64,000 nucleotides of DNA from an uncultured Lachnospiraceae bacterium (GTDB taxonomy: Bacteria > Bacillota > Clostridia > Lachnospirales > Lachnospiraceae). Below the pieces are notes generated by a model. That model saw nothing but the letters and a program-made list of their open reading frames with translations, was not told the origin of the DNA and did not search any database. Positions 33,013 through 40,789 of this stretch are shown here, piece by piece. Location of the stretch: positions 62,001-126,000 of the forward strand of contig CAJTTZ010000010.1 of NCBI GenBank assembly GCA_910579505.1, in the 5' to 3' direction. Numbering within the stretch: the first letter of the stretch is position 1; each line of letters begins with the position of its first letter. Made by a program: the position numbers and the translations under genes.

Positions 33013-33633
33013 ATGGCAGACACACAAAAATACGACAGAATTTTAGACGCGCTCCAGCAGCTTATGATAGATAAGAGCATACAGAATATCTCTGTCAGCG
33101 ACATTGCCGCCAAGGCCGGCATCGGCAAAGGCAGCATCTACTATTATTTTCCTTCAAAAGAGGCAATTTTAGACGCGCTGATATGCAGAAATTATGAAGC
33201 GCCTTTGCAGACCGCAAAAAAGCTTGCCGAACAGACGGATATCCCGCCGTTTACACGGATGGCCATGCTGTTTCAGGCATGCCGCAGTTCCGCCGCCGCT
33301 TTCCTGAAACAGGGCAGTGAAAAAAACAGGGCCATCACAATACAGGAATCCGCGTACCTGCATCAGAAATACTTAAATTACCTGATATCGGAATTAAAGC
33401 CGAATCTGGCGAAGATTATCAGACAGGGCATTGCCGCCGGAGAAATCCATTTCGACTATCCGGAGGCGCTTGCGGAAATCGTGCTGATCGTCCTTGGGGT
33501 AAAGTTAAACAACACCTTTCTCTCCACCACGCCGGAGGACTGCGAGTACACCATACGCGGGCTGATCTCCCTGTTAGAGCAGGGAACGGGACTTTCTGAG
33601 GGAACCTTGAGTTACCTGAATTTAACCGAATAA
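33013..33633 (+). CDS. TetR/AcrR-family regulator
   Basis: A 206-residue one-component repressor. The DNA-binding domain (about 1-50) shows ISVSDIAAKAGIGKGSIYYYFPSKEAIL, the classic TetR recognition helix; the remaining all-helical part would bind a ligand, probably an acyl or other hydrophobic molecule. It is divergent from the acyl cassette, and two matching palindromes lie at the cassette promoter, so it very likely controls it. ATG chosen for AAAGGCGCCCATC upstream and for the normal N-terminus; an in-frame upstream ATG exists. Confidence 0.9.
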   Translation: MADTQKYDRILDALQQLMIDKSIQNISVSDIAAKAGIGKGSIYYYFPSKEAILDALICRNYEAPLQTAKKLAEQTDIPPFTRMAMLFQACRSSAAAFLKQGSEKNRAITIQESAYLHQKYLNYLISELKPNLAKIIRQGIAAGEIHFDYPEALAEIVLIVLGVKLNNTFLSTTPEDCEYTIRGLISLLEQGTGLSEGTLSYLNLTE

Positions 33634-33635
33634 CA

Positions 33636-33718
33636 AATCGAACTTCGTTCGATTGCGAACTTCGTCGATTACGAGATCCGCTTTGCGGACTCGATTCGGA
33701 GAATGCCCCGCATTCTCC
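33636..33718 (+). repeat. Compound two-hairpin element, copy F
   Basis: Plus strand, directly after the tetR stop: AATCGAAC/GTTCGATT, then CGAGATCCGC/GCGGACTCG, then GGAGAATGC CCC GCATTCTCC. Same order relative to its upstream gene as in the minus-strand copies, and it likewise precedes the next co-directional gene. Confidence 0.85.
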
Positions 33719-33776
33719 CTGAATGATTCACGCTGTCGCAATTTTTAATTGCCAAATCTCAAAAGGAGGACTGGAT

Positions 33777-35951
33777 ATGCAGGAAAACAACCTCACCGGG
33801 CGGCTGACGCTGCCCACGGACGTGGATATGGTGGACGAGACCATACGGCTTAAAAATCTTCTGGGCGCGGACGCCCTGCGGGACTGTGACGGGACGGATA
33901 TGCCCGAAGCACTCCTGTCTCAGGATGCCAAAATTTACGCCACCTACTACACCACCAGAAAGGACAACGCATGGGCCGAGGCGCACCCCGAGGAAATCCA
34001 GCAGGAATACCTGATCAGCGACCGGGTGACCGCAAGGGACAAAACCCTGCGCATCCGCCTGATGAAAGGATTCCACACGCAGCAGCTTAAAGTCAATACC
34101 ATCGACGACCCGAAACGCTGGTGGGAGGTCATAGACCGAACTACCGGTGAGATTGTCCCCACAGACCGTTGGCAGTATGACGGGAGTACGGGCGAGGTAG
34201 TGATCGACACCATTCCCTACCATCAGTATACGGTAAGTTTTCTTGCTTTTTTGATCTGGGACCCCGTGCACATGTACAACTTTATCACGAACGACTGGAA
34301 GGATGCCCCCCATCAGCTCACCTACGATGTGCGCCAGCCAAAGACGCAAGCTTATGTGAAAGAAAAGCTGCGCCGCTGGTGTGAGGAAAATCCCAGCGTG
34401 GACGTGGTGCGTTTCACCACCTTTTTCCACCAGTTCACCCTGACTTTTGATGACCAGAAACGGGAAAAGTTCGTGGAGTGGTTCGGCTACAGCGCCAGCG
34501 TCAGCCCCTATATCCTGGAACAGTTTGAAAAATGGGCAGGCTATCCCTTCCGCCCGGAATACATCGTGGACGAGGGTTACCACAATTCCATCTTCCGCAA
34601 GCCTTCCAAAGAATTTCTGGACTTCGTGGAATTCCAGCAGATCGAAGTGAGCAAACTCGCCAAAGAGCTGGTGGATATCGTCCACAGCTACGGGAAAGAA
34701 GCCATGATGTTCCTCGGCGACCACTGGATCGGCACCGAGCCTTTCGGAAAATACTTTCAGAATATCGGGCTGGACGCGGTGGTCGGCTCCGTTGGCGACG
34801 GTGTCACCCTGCGCATGATCTCCGACATACAGGGCGTAAAATATACGGAAGGAAGGCTGCTGCCCTACTTCTTCCCCGACGTGTTCACCGAGGGCGGCGA
34901 CCCTATCGGCGAATCGAAGGACAACTGGCTCAAGGCACGCCGCGCCATCCTGCGCTCCCCCGTAGACCGGATCGGCTATGGCGGCTACCTGAAACTGGCA
35001 AGCGAGTGGCCGGGCTTTATTGACCGCATAAGTCAAGTTGTCACAGAGTTCCGCCAGATCCACGACAACATGCAGGGTTCCAGCGCTTACACCGCGCCCT
35101 TTAAAGTGGCTGTCTTAAACAGCTGGGGGAACCTTCGCCGATGGATGGCAAACCAGGTGCACCACGCCCTCTGGTACCGCGAAATCTATTCCTATGTGGG
35201 CGTGATCGAGGCTTTGAGCGGTATGCCCATCGACGTGGAATTTATAACCTTTGAGGAGATGAAACAGGGAATTGATCCGGCGATCAAAGTGATCATCAAT
35301 GCCGGGGACGCTTACACCGCCTTCAGCGGCGGCGAAGTCTGGAAAGATCCCGACTTGGTCTGCGCCCTGCGCCGTTTCGTGGATGAGGGCGGCGGCTTTA
35401 TCGGCGTGGGCGAGCCCACTGCCTGCCAGTATCAGGGACGTTTCTTCCAGCTGAGTGACGTTCTCGGCGTGGATCGGGAACTCGGCTTCTCCATGAGTAC
35501 CGACAAATACAATGAGCTGGACAGAGATCACTTTATTCTGGAGGATGTGACGGGCGACATTGATTTCGGCGAGGGAAAAAGCCGCATCTATGCGCAGGGC
35601 GAACACTACCAGATCCTTGACATGGACGACAAATACAGCCGCCTTGTGGTCAACGAGTACGGCAAAGGACGTAGCGTCTACTTCACGGGACTGCCCTACT
35701 CCCCGCAGAACTGCCGTATCCTGCTGCGCGCCATCTACTATGCGGCGCACCGCGAAAATGAGATGAAGAAATACTACGTCACAGACGTGGAAACCGAAAT
35801 CGCCGTCTTTGAAAAGACAGGGATGCTAGCCGTGATCAACAATACACAGCAGCCGAAAAAGACAGACCTTTATATAGAAGGCGTTTTCAAAATGCACCTT
35901 GATCTGGCTCCCATGGAGCTTAAGTGGATTAATTATAAGGAAGAACTGTAA
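33777..35951 (+). CDS. lnpA: 1,3-beta-galactosyl-N-acetylhexosamine phosphorylase (GH112)
   Basis: A 724-residue GH112 enzyme that phosphorolyses lacto-N-biose I or galacto-N-biose to galactose 1-phosphate and GlcNAc or GalNAc, inside the cell. Recognisable segments: the N-terminal GRLTLPTDVDMVDET, the barrel with VVRFTTFFHQFTLTFDD, EYIVDEGYHNS, MMFLGDHWIGTEPFG, VVGSVGDGVTLRM, and PYFFPDVFTEGGDP; C-terminal beta domain follows. Start fixed by AAAAGGAGGACTGGAT. The kinase for the released hexosamine follows about 107 bases downstream, giving the core of the lacto-N-biose/galacto-N-biose pathway for mucin or milk glycans. Transporter and epimerase genes are not adjacent. Confidence 0.93.
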   Translation: MQENNLTGRLTLPTDVDMVDETIRLKNLLGADALRDCDGTDMPEALLSQDAKIYATYYTTRKDNAWAEAHPEEIQQEYLISDRVTARDKTLRIRLMKGFHTQQLKVNTIDDPKRWWEVIDRTTGEIVPTDRWQYDGSTGEVVIDTIPYHQYTVSFLAFLIWDPVHMYNFITNDWKDAPHQLTYDVRQPKTQAYVKEKLRRWCEENPSVDVVRFTTFFHQFTLTFDDQKREKFVEWFGYSASVSPYILEQFEKWAGYPFRPEYIVDEGYHNSIFRKPSKEFLDFVEFQQIEVSKLAKELVDIVHSYGKEAMMFLGDHWIGTEPFGKYFQNIGLDAVVGSVGDGVTLRMISDIQGVKYTEGRLLPYFFPDVFTEGGDPIGESKDNWLKARRAILRSPVDRIGYGGYLKLASEWPGFIDRISQVVTEFRQIHDNMQGSSAYTAPFKVAVLNSWGNLRRWMANQVHHALWYREIYSYVGVIEALSGMPIDVEFITFEEMKQGIDPAIKVIINAGDAYTAFSGGEVWKDPDLVCALRRFVDEGGGFIGVGEPTACQYQGRFFQLSDVLGVDRELGFSMSTDKYNELDRDHFILEDVTGDIDFGEGKSRIYAQGEHYQILDMDDKYSRLVVNEYGKGRSVYFTGLPYSPQNCRILLRAIYYAAHRENEMKKYYVTDVETEIAVFEKTGMLAVINNTQQPKKTDLYIEGVFKMHLDLAPMELKWINYKEEL

Positions 35952-36058
35952 TCCGGCTACAGCCCAATACTTGCGGACAATCACCTGACGCATTGCTCAT
36001 AAGAATAGATATAGTAGAAACAGCCACTGATACAGGTAAAGGAAAGGAGAACCCCTGC

Positions 36059-37174
36059 ATGTCACAAATCATTGCCCCCGAAACAATAGACAACGCTATC
36101 GCCGCCTTCTGTCTGGAAGGCAGTCCGCGCAGTGTGCGCCCCCACGGCAACGGCCACATCAACGACACCTTTCTGGTAATCTGCGATCATGCCGGAGCTG
36201 AGAAAAAGTATATCCTGCAGCGGATGAATCACTCCATTTTCCGAAATCCGCAGGCGCTCATGGAAAATGTGGCCGGCGTCACGTCCTATCTGCAGAAGAA
36301 AATTAAAGAAAGAAACGGCGATCCCCATCGGGAAACCTTAAGCGTTGTAAAGACAAAAAATGGAGAAAATTATTTCGAGGATAATTTACATAACTTTTGG
36401 CGCGTCTTCCCCTTTATTGACAATACGTTCTGTCTGGAAAAGGTGGAGAATGACCGGGATTTCTATGACTGCGCAGTTGCCTTCGGCGATTTCCAGAGGC
36501 AGCTTGCCGACTATCCCGCCGAGACACTGCACGAGACGATTCCCCGCTTCCACTATACCCCCTCCCGCTTTCAGGACTTCAAAAAAGCGGTGGCTGACGA
36601 TGCGCTTGGGCGCGCCGCTTCGGCACAGCCTGAGATCGAATTTGCCCTTGCAAGGGAGGCGGACACCCACGCACTCACAGATCTTCTGGAAAAAGGGGAG
36701 CTGCCCCTGCGCGTGACCCACAACGACACGAAACTGAACAACATTCTCTTTGACAACGACACGAGAAAAGCACTGTGCGTCATTGACCTTGACACGGTGA
36801 TGCCCGGTCTGTCGCTGTATGACTTCGGAGACTCCATCCGCACCGGCGCGAATACAGGCGCGGAGGATGAGACTGATCTGTCAAAAATTGGACTGAATCT
36901 TTCCCTGTTCGAGACTTTCACGGAAGGATTCCTGAAAGGGTGCGCGGGCAGTCTCACCCCTCTGGAAGTCAAGCTCCTGCCCATGGGCGCGAAGCTTATG
37001 ACCTACGAGTGCGGCATCCGCTTTCTCGCGGATTATCTGGAAGGCGACGTCTATTTCAAGATTCACCGTGAAAACCATAACCTTGACCGCGCCAGGACGC
37101 AGTTTGAGCTGGTCGCCGATATGGAGCGGAAATGGGATGAAATGGCAGCCATTATTGATCGCCTAAATCAATAA
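36059..37174 (+). CDS. nahK: N-acetylhexosamine 1-kinase-like phosphotransferase
   Basis: A 371-residue APH-fold kinase. GNGHINDTF forms the ATP loop, ILQRMN the ATP lysine strand, RVTHNDTKLNNILFD the catalytic loop (Asp in HND), and VIDLDTVMPG the metal-binding DxD. NahK phosphorylates GlcNAc and GalNAc at C1 in the pathway opened by GH112 phosphorylase, whose gene lies directly upstream on the same strand. Start chosen for GGAGAACCCCTGC upstream. The assignment over other APH-like kinases rests on this neighbourhood plus motif match. Confidence 0.88.
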   Translation: MSQIIAPETIDNAIAAFCLEGSPRSVRPHGNGHINDTFLVICDHAGAEKKYILQRMNHSIFRNPQALMENVAGVTSYLQKKIKERNGDPHRETLSVVKTKNGENYFEDNLHNFWRVFPFIDNTFCLEKVENDRDFYDCAVAFGDFQRQLADYPAETLHETIPRFHYTPSRFQDFKKAVADDALGRAASAQPEIEFALAREADTHALTDLLEKGELPLRVTHNDTKLNNILFDNDTRKALCVIDLDTVMPGLSLYDFGDSIRTGANTGAEDETDLSKIGLNLSLFETFTEGFLKGCAGSLTPLEVKLLPMGAKLMTYECGIRFLADYLEGDVYFKIHRENHNLDRARTQFELVADMERKWDEMAAIIDRLNQ

Positions 37175-37191
37175 CATAACACAAATCTCCA

Positions 37192-37220
37192 CTGCCGGGC
37201 TGCATGAATCAGTCCGGCAG
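37192..37220. terminator. Hairpin between convergent nahK and Rpn-like genes
   Basis: CTGCCGG, 15-base loop, CCGGCAG. Suited to ending transcription from either side; T runs are short. Confidence 0.5.
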
Positions 37221-37227
37221 CTGTTGC

Positions 37228-38184
37228 CTATGACATGTGATTAACTGTAATACCGGCCGCAACCTGTTCTATGACAGATGGATCTTCTTCCAACTCCTCA
37301 GCAATCACGGAGATCATTTTCCCTTTTTCCAATTTTTTCCGAACCATCTCCCTGAGCTTTTCTTCACGCCCCTTATCCAGTCCAATCTCTATCCCTTCTT
37401 TTATACCTTCTTCCTTCCCCTCCCGAAAGAGTGTCCTGAAATGCTTTTTCTCATCATATTCCGTCAATAACATATGCAGCACCTCCGCTTTCTGTTTTAT
37501 AAGAATATCCCTAAGTATTCCTTTTTCAATACAGGTGTCTATCGCCGTATAGACGGCTTCCTCCCTTCGCATCCCCTTTTTTATATTCTCCTCAATCTCA
37601 GAGGAAAATTCTGAATACTCCCATAATCTGCGGCATTTTTCCATAAGCGCCCGATTGTAGCCACGGTTGATATTTAGTACCTCACAGCTGCATTCCAGAC
37701 AGCCGCTTCCCCGTCCTGTAGGAAATGAATCCGAAAGATAGAGCATCAGATTGTCGGTCTTCATCCCGCCACCGTTGTAAAACACAATATATACGGGCGT
37801 AGGCAGCTCCACACGTCTCGTACCGTAAATGTCATCATCCCGGAAGGCGAGAAGTCCCTCAAACTGCTGGGCAAAGTAAAACAGTCCCCGCAGGGGCATA
37901 TTCAGATTCCATGTGCTCTGGTGCTCGTAGAGGTTTAAGGTATTTCCAATCACAAAGGACAGATCATTCTTCATCTTCATAAAGATCACATCCTCCATGG
38001 TAATCACCTCTAATTCCTCGGGATTCTGGTATGTACTGCCATTCAGCGCATTATAGAGCTCCAGCAAATCCTTTTTATCCTGAAAAAGCCGCCTGAAGAG
38101 CACATCCCTGTACTTGCGGTTGTTTCTGAGTCTCCTCCACCAGTTACCGTGTCTGAACCAGCGCTTTACATTTCGTTTTACCAT
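37228..38184 (-). CDS. Rpn-like nuclease/transposase-family protein
   Basis: A 318-residue protein of the Rpn (PD-(D/E)XK) kind common in Lachnospiraceae: KYRDVLFRRLFQDKKDLLELYNALNGSTY, KNDLSFVIGNTLNLYEHQSTWNLNMPLRGLFYFAQQ (with the E-x-Q catalytic strand), and TPVYIVFYNGG. The C-terminus is a charged helix with GKEEGIKEGIEIGLDKGREEKL, as often seen in these proteins. Predicted DNA endonuclease; cellular role unknown. GGAGGAAAATCT precedes the ATG. It differs from the Rpn-like protein at the window start and is not a duplicate of it. Confidence 0.75.
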   Translation of the reverse strand: MVKRNVKRWFRHGNWWRRLRNNRKYRDVLFRRLFQDKKDLLELYNALNGSTYQNPEELEVITMEDVIFMKMKNDLSFVIGNTLNLYEHQSTWNLNMPLRGLFYFAQQFEGLLAFRDDDIYGTRRVELPTPVYIVFYNGGGMKTDNLMLYLSDSFPTGRGSGCLECSCEVLNINRGYNRALMEKCRRLWEYSEFSSEIEENIKKGMRREEAVYTAIDTCIEKGILRDILIKQKAEVLHMLLTEYDEKKHFRTLFREGKEEGIKEGIEIGLDKGREEKLREMVRKKLEKGKMISVIAEELEEDPSVIEQVAAGITVNHMS

Positions 38185-38319
38185 AGATTTTCCTCCATTA
38201 TACAGTATTTTCAAAATGAATACAAGGGATTGTCTCCGAGGATCCCGGAAAGAATCTTAAGACTGCAGGCAGATGACCCGCCTGCATTTTGCTTTGTATA
38301 GAATAAAAGATATCACAGA

Positions 38320-38361
38320 CAGACGGGGGATGCAAGAAAAATATTTTACCCCTCCCGTCTG
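38320..38361. terminator. Hairpin after purF
   Basis: CAGACGGG/CCCGTCTG with extra GGGG/CCCC pairing inside and an A/T-rich loop, about 30 bases past the purF stop. A second small hairpin, GCAGGC/GCCTGC, lies at about 38263-38285. Confidence 0.5.
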
Positions 38362-38392
38362 CCCGGATTTTCAATAACAAACCGATAGAGCG

Positions 38393-39775
38393 TCAATTCC
38401 CATTGCACTCCATCGGATACACCCCGTCAAAGCACGCCTTGCACAGGGGAATACCTTCCGCCATCTCAGAAAGGTCCTCCCTGCGCAGGTAACCGAGGGA
38501 ATCCGCGCCGATCATCTCCCGTATCGCCTCCTCGCTGTGGTTCGCCGCGATGAGCTGGGAACCTGTAGGCACGTCGGTACCGAAATAACACGGGTAGAGA
38601 AAAGGCGGCGAGCTGATTCTCACATGCACTTCTTTTGCTCCCGCCTCCTTCAGAAGACGGATCAGGTTGGCGATGGTGGTTCCCCTCACAATGGAATCAT
38701 CCACCAGCACGATCCGTTTCCCTTTTACTGCCGACTCCAGCACGCCAAGCTTCATACGGACGGCGGACTCCCGCTCCGTCTGTGTCGGCTTGATGAAAGT
38801 TCTGCCTATGTAACTGTTCTTATAAAACGCCAGCCCGAAAGGTATGCCGCTCTCCTGCGCGTAGCCCTGCGCCGCCGGAAGTCCCGACTCCGGCACGCCG
38901 GTCACCAGATCCGCCTCCACAGGGTAGGATTTTGAAAGCATCCGCCCCGCACGGATTCTGGCATCGTACACCCGCACCCCGTCCATCGTACTGTCCAGTC
39001 TTGCAAAATAAATATACTCAAAAATGCAGTGGGCGCACTTTCCTTCCTTCGGCAGCATCTGCGATCTGACCTCCCCGCCGGAAATCGTGACCACCTCGCC
39101 CGGCTGAATATCCCGCACAAAAGAAGCCCCCACAGCCTCCAACGCACAGGACTCCGAGGCAAGCACGTAAGTCTCTTCCCGCTTCCCAAGGCACAGGGGT
39201 TTTAAGCCGTAAGGATCCCGCACCCCGATCAGCTTCCGCGGACTCATAATGACGAGCGCATAGCCGCCTTTTATTTTCAGGGCCGTCTTATAGACCGCCT
39301 CCTCCACCGTGGCAGAATGCACCCGCTCCCTCGCAATGTGGAAAGCGATCACCTCCGAGTCCGTGGTCGTGTGGAAAATCGCCCCATTCTGGACCAGCTC
39401 CCACTTTAACTGGGGCGTGTTGACCAGATTGCCGTTGTGGGCAAGCGCAAGCGTGCCCTTGATGTAGGAAAGCACAAGCGGCTGTGCGTTCTCCGCCACA
39501 GACGCCCCCGTGGTGGAGTACCGCACATGTCCCAGACCGATATTGCCGTCCATCTTATTAAGCACTTCCTTTGTGAGCACTTCGCTCACAAGCCCCAGAT
39601 CCTTGTGAAAGCACACGTTGCCCCGCTCCCTGTCCGTTCTGGAGACTGCCATGCCGCACGCTTCCTGTCCTCTGTGCTGCAGGGCTGTCAGCCCGTAGTA
39701 GAGAAAGGGCGCCACATTCTCGCCCTCCGGCCCGTACATGCCGACAACACCACATGCCTCTTTTATCTCTGCCAT
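38393..39775 (-). CDS. purF: Amidophosphoribosyltransferase
   Basis: First committed step of purine synthesis: PRPP plus glutamine to 5-phosphoribosylamine. The N-terminal Cys nucleophile is Cys8 in MAEIKEACGVVGMYG, preceded by a short propeptide to be cleaved; glutaminase motifs RYSTTGA and AHNGNLVN follow, and the PRPP loop is IVLVDDSIVRGTT. The Cys set that binds the 4Fe-4S cluster in Bacillus-type enzymes is plausible (CAHCIFEYIYFA and the C-terminal CKACFDGVYP). 460 residues, normal length. GGAGGAAGATAAC fixes the start. Isolated from other pur genes here. Confidence 0.95.
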   Translation of the reverse strand: MAEIKEACGVVGMYGPEGENVAPFLYYGLTALQHRGQEACGMAVSRTDRERGNVCFHKDLGLVSEVLTKEVLNKMDGNIGLGHVRYSTTGASVAENAQPLVLSYIKGTLALAHNGNLVNTPQLKWELVQNGAIFHTTTDSEVIAFHIARERVHSATVEEAVYKTALKIKGGYALVIMSPRKLIGVRDPYGLKPLCLGKREETYVLASESCALEAVGASFVRDIQPGEVVTISGGEVRSQMLPKEGKCAHCIFEYIYFARLDSTMDGVRVYDARIRAGRMLSKSYPVEADLVTGVPESGLPAAQGYAQESGIPFGLAFYKNSYIGRTFIKPTQTERESAVRMKLGVLESAVKGKRIVLVDDSIVRGTTIANLIRLLKEAGAKEVHVRISSPPFLYPCYFGTDVPTGSQLIAANHSEEAIREMIGADSLGYLRREDLSEMAEGIPLCKACFDGVYPMECNGN

Positions 39776-39802
39776 GTTATCTTCCTCCGTTTTCTTCATC
39801 CC

Positions 39803-39869
39803 CTGACTCTGCTTATGCGCGCAGAAAGGGACAAAGAAATCCTTTGCAGACTTCTTTGTCCCAACGTAT
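39803..39869. repeat. Dispersed 18-bp motif plus hairpin upstream of purF
   Basis: CTGACTCTGCTTATGCGC here is identical to 1151-1168, and the overlapping ATGCGCGCAGAAAG is identical to 1206-1219, as if 37 bases had been removed. It is followed by a perfect hairpin GGGACAAAGAA/TTCTTTGTCCC. Lies between the end of an ABC ATPase gene and purF. Confidence 0.7.
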
Positions 39870-39909
39870 TTATCTTATCACAAGCCGATTACTTTTACCA
39901 GTGTTCTTT

Positions 39910-40587
39910 TTATTCCCTCACCACCGACAGCACCCCGTCCGACATGCCGTAGACCACATCCGCTGCTGCCGCCACCGCCTCGTTGTGGGTCACCACGATC
40001 ACGGCGTAGTTGTCCTCATGCGCCAGCTTGCACAGAAGGTCCACGATCACCTTCTCGTTCTGGCTGTCCAGATTCCCCGTAGGCTCGTCGGCGAGAAGGA
40101 TCTCCCCGCCCGCCGCGATGGCTCTGGCAATCGCCACCCGCTGCTGCTCCCCGCCGCTGATCATGCCCGGCATTTTTTTGTAGAGCGTCTCCGGCAGATC
40201 CACCTTCGCCAGATACTCGCGGGCTCTCGCCTTCGCTTCCTTCGCGGGCACATGCTGCAGTTCCATCGGGAACATGACGTTCTCCATCACCGTCAGCAGG
40301 GGGAACAGATGAAACGCCTGATAAATCACGGAAGCACGGTTCAGACGGTAAGCGTCCCGGTTCATCTTACTCATGTCCTCCCCCTCCACGGCCAGCGTCC
40401 CCTCCGTGGGCACATCCAATCCCGCAAGCAGGGACAGGAAGGTACTCTTGCCACTGCCGGATTTGCCCGTGATGGCGTACACCTTTCCCCTCTCAAAGGA
40501 ACAGTTCACTTCCGAGAGCGCCTTGGTCTTCTGATATTTGGTCTGGTAGATGTAACTCACATTTACCGCCTCAATGATTTTTTCCAT
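39910..40587 (-). CDS. ABC transporter ATP-binding protein (LolD/MacB type)
   Basis: A 225-residue ATPase: Walker A GKSGSGKST, Q-loop YQAFHLFPLL, signature ISGGEQQRV, Walker B ADEPTGNLDS, switch VTHN. The type pairs with FtsX-family permeases, and three of these are encoded directly upstream on the same strand. Start set by GGAGGAAAAC. Last gene of the ECF-sigma-linked operon; a compound hairpin element separates it from the preceding permease gene. Confidence 0.92.
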   Translation of the reverse strand: MEKIIEAVNVSYIYQTKYQKTKALSEVNCSFERGKVYAITGKSGSGKSTFLSLLAGLDVPTEGTLAVEGEDMSKMNRDAYRLNRASVIYQAFHLFPLLTVMENVMFPMELQHVPAKEAKARAREYLAKVDLPETLYKKMPGMISGGEQQRVAIARAIAAGGEILLADEPTGNLDSQNEKVIVDLLCKLAHEDNYAVIVVTHNEAVAAAADVVYGMSDGVLSVVRE

Positions 40588-40694
40588 GTTTTCCTCCATT
40601 CTACCGCCTTCGCGATCCTTTTATTTCCACAACCGTTCAAATCCCATCACTCCTGCCGGTATCCCATCCCCATCATTTTTCTCCCACAACCTAC

Positions 40695-40789
40695 GGAGAA
40701 TGCCGTTTCTTAGGCATTCTCCTATGTGAGACTTAGTGCGTCTTAACGAAGCAGCCTATGCTGCTGAGTTTTAGATGCACTTCTCACAT
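40695..40789 (-). repeat. Compound two-hairpin element, copy C
   Basis: Minus strand: the permease stop codon lies inside the arm ATGTGAGA/TCTCACAT (40724-40789, with inner AGTGC/GCACT and GCAGC/GCTGC), followed by GGAGAATGCC/GGCATTCTCC (40695-40722) before the ATPase gene. Confidence 0.85.

Noticed and set aside
37228..38184. Active transposon around the second Rpn-like gene
   Set aside because: No terminal inverted repeats or target duplications seen; Rpn proteins are often labelled transposase without being mobile.
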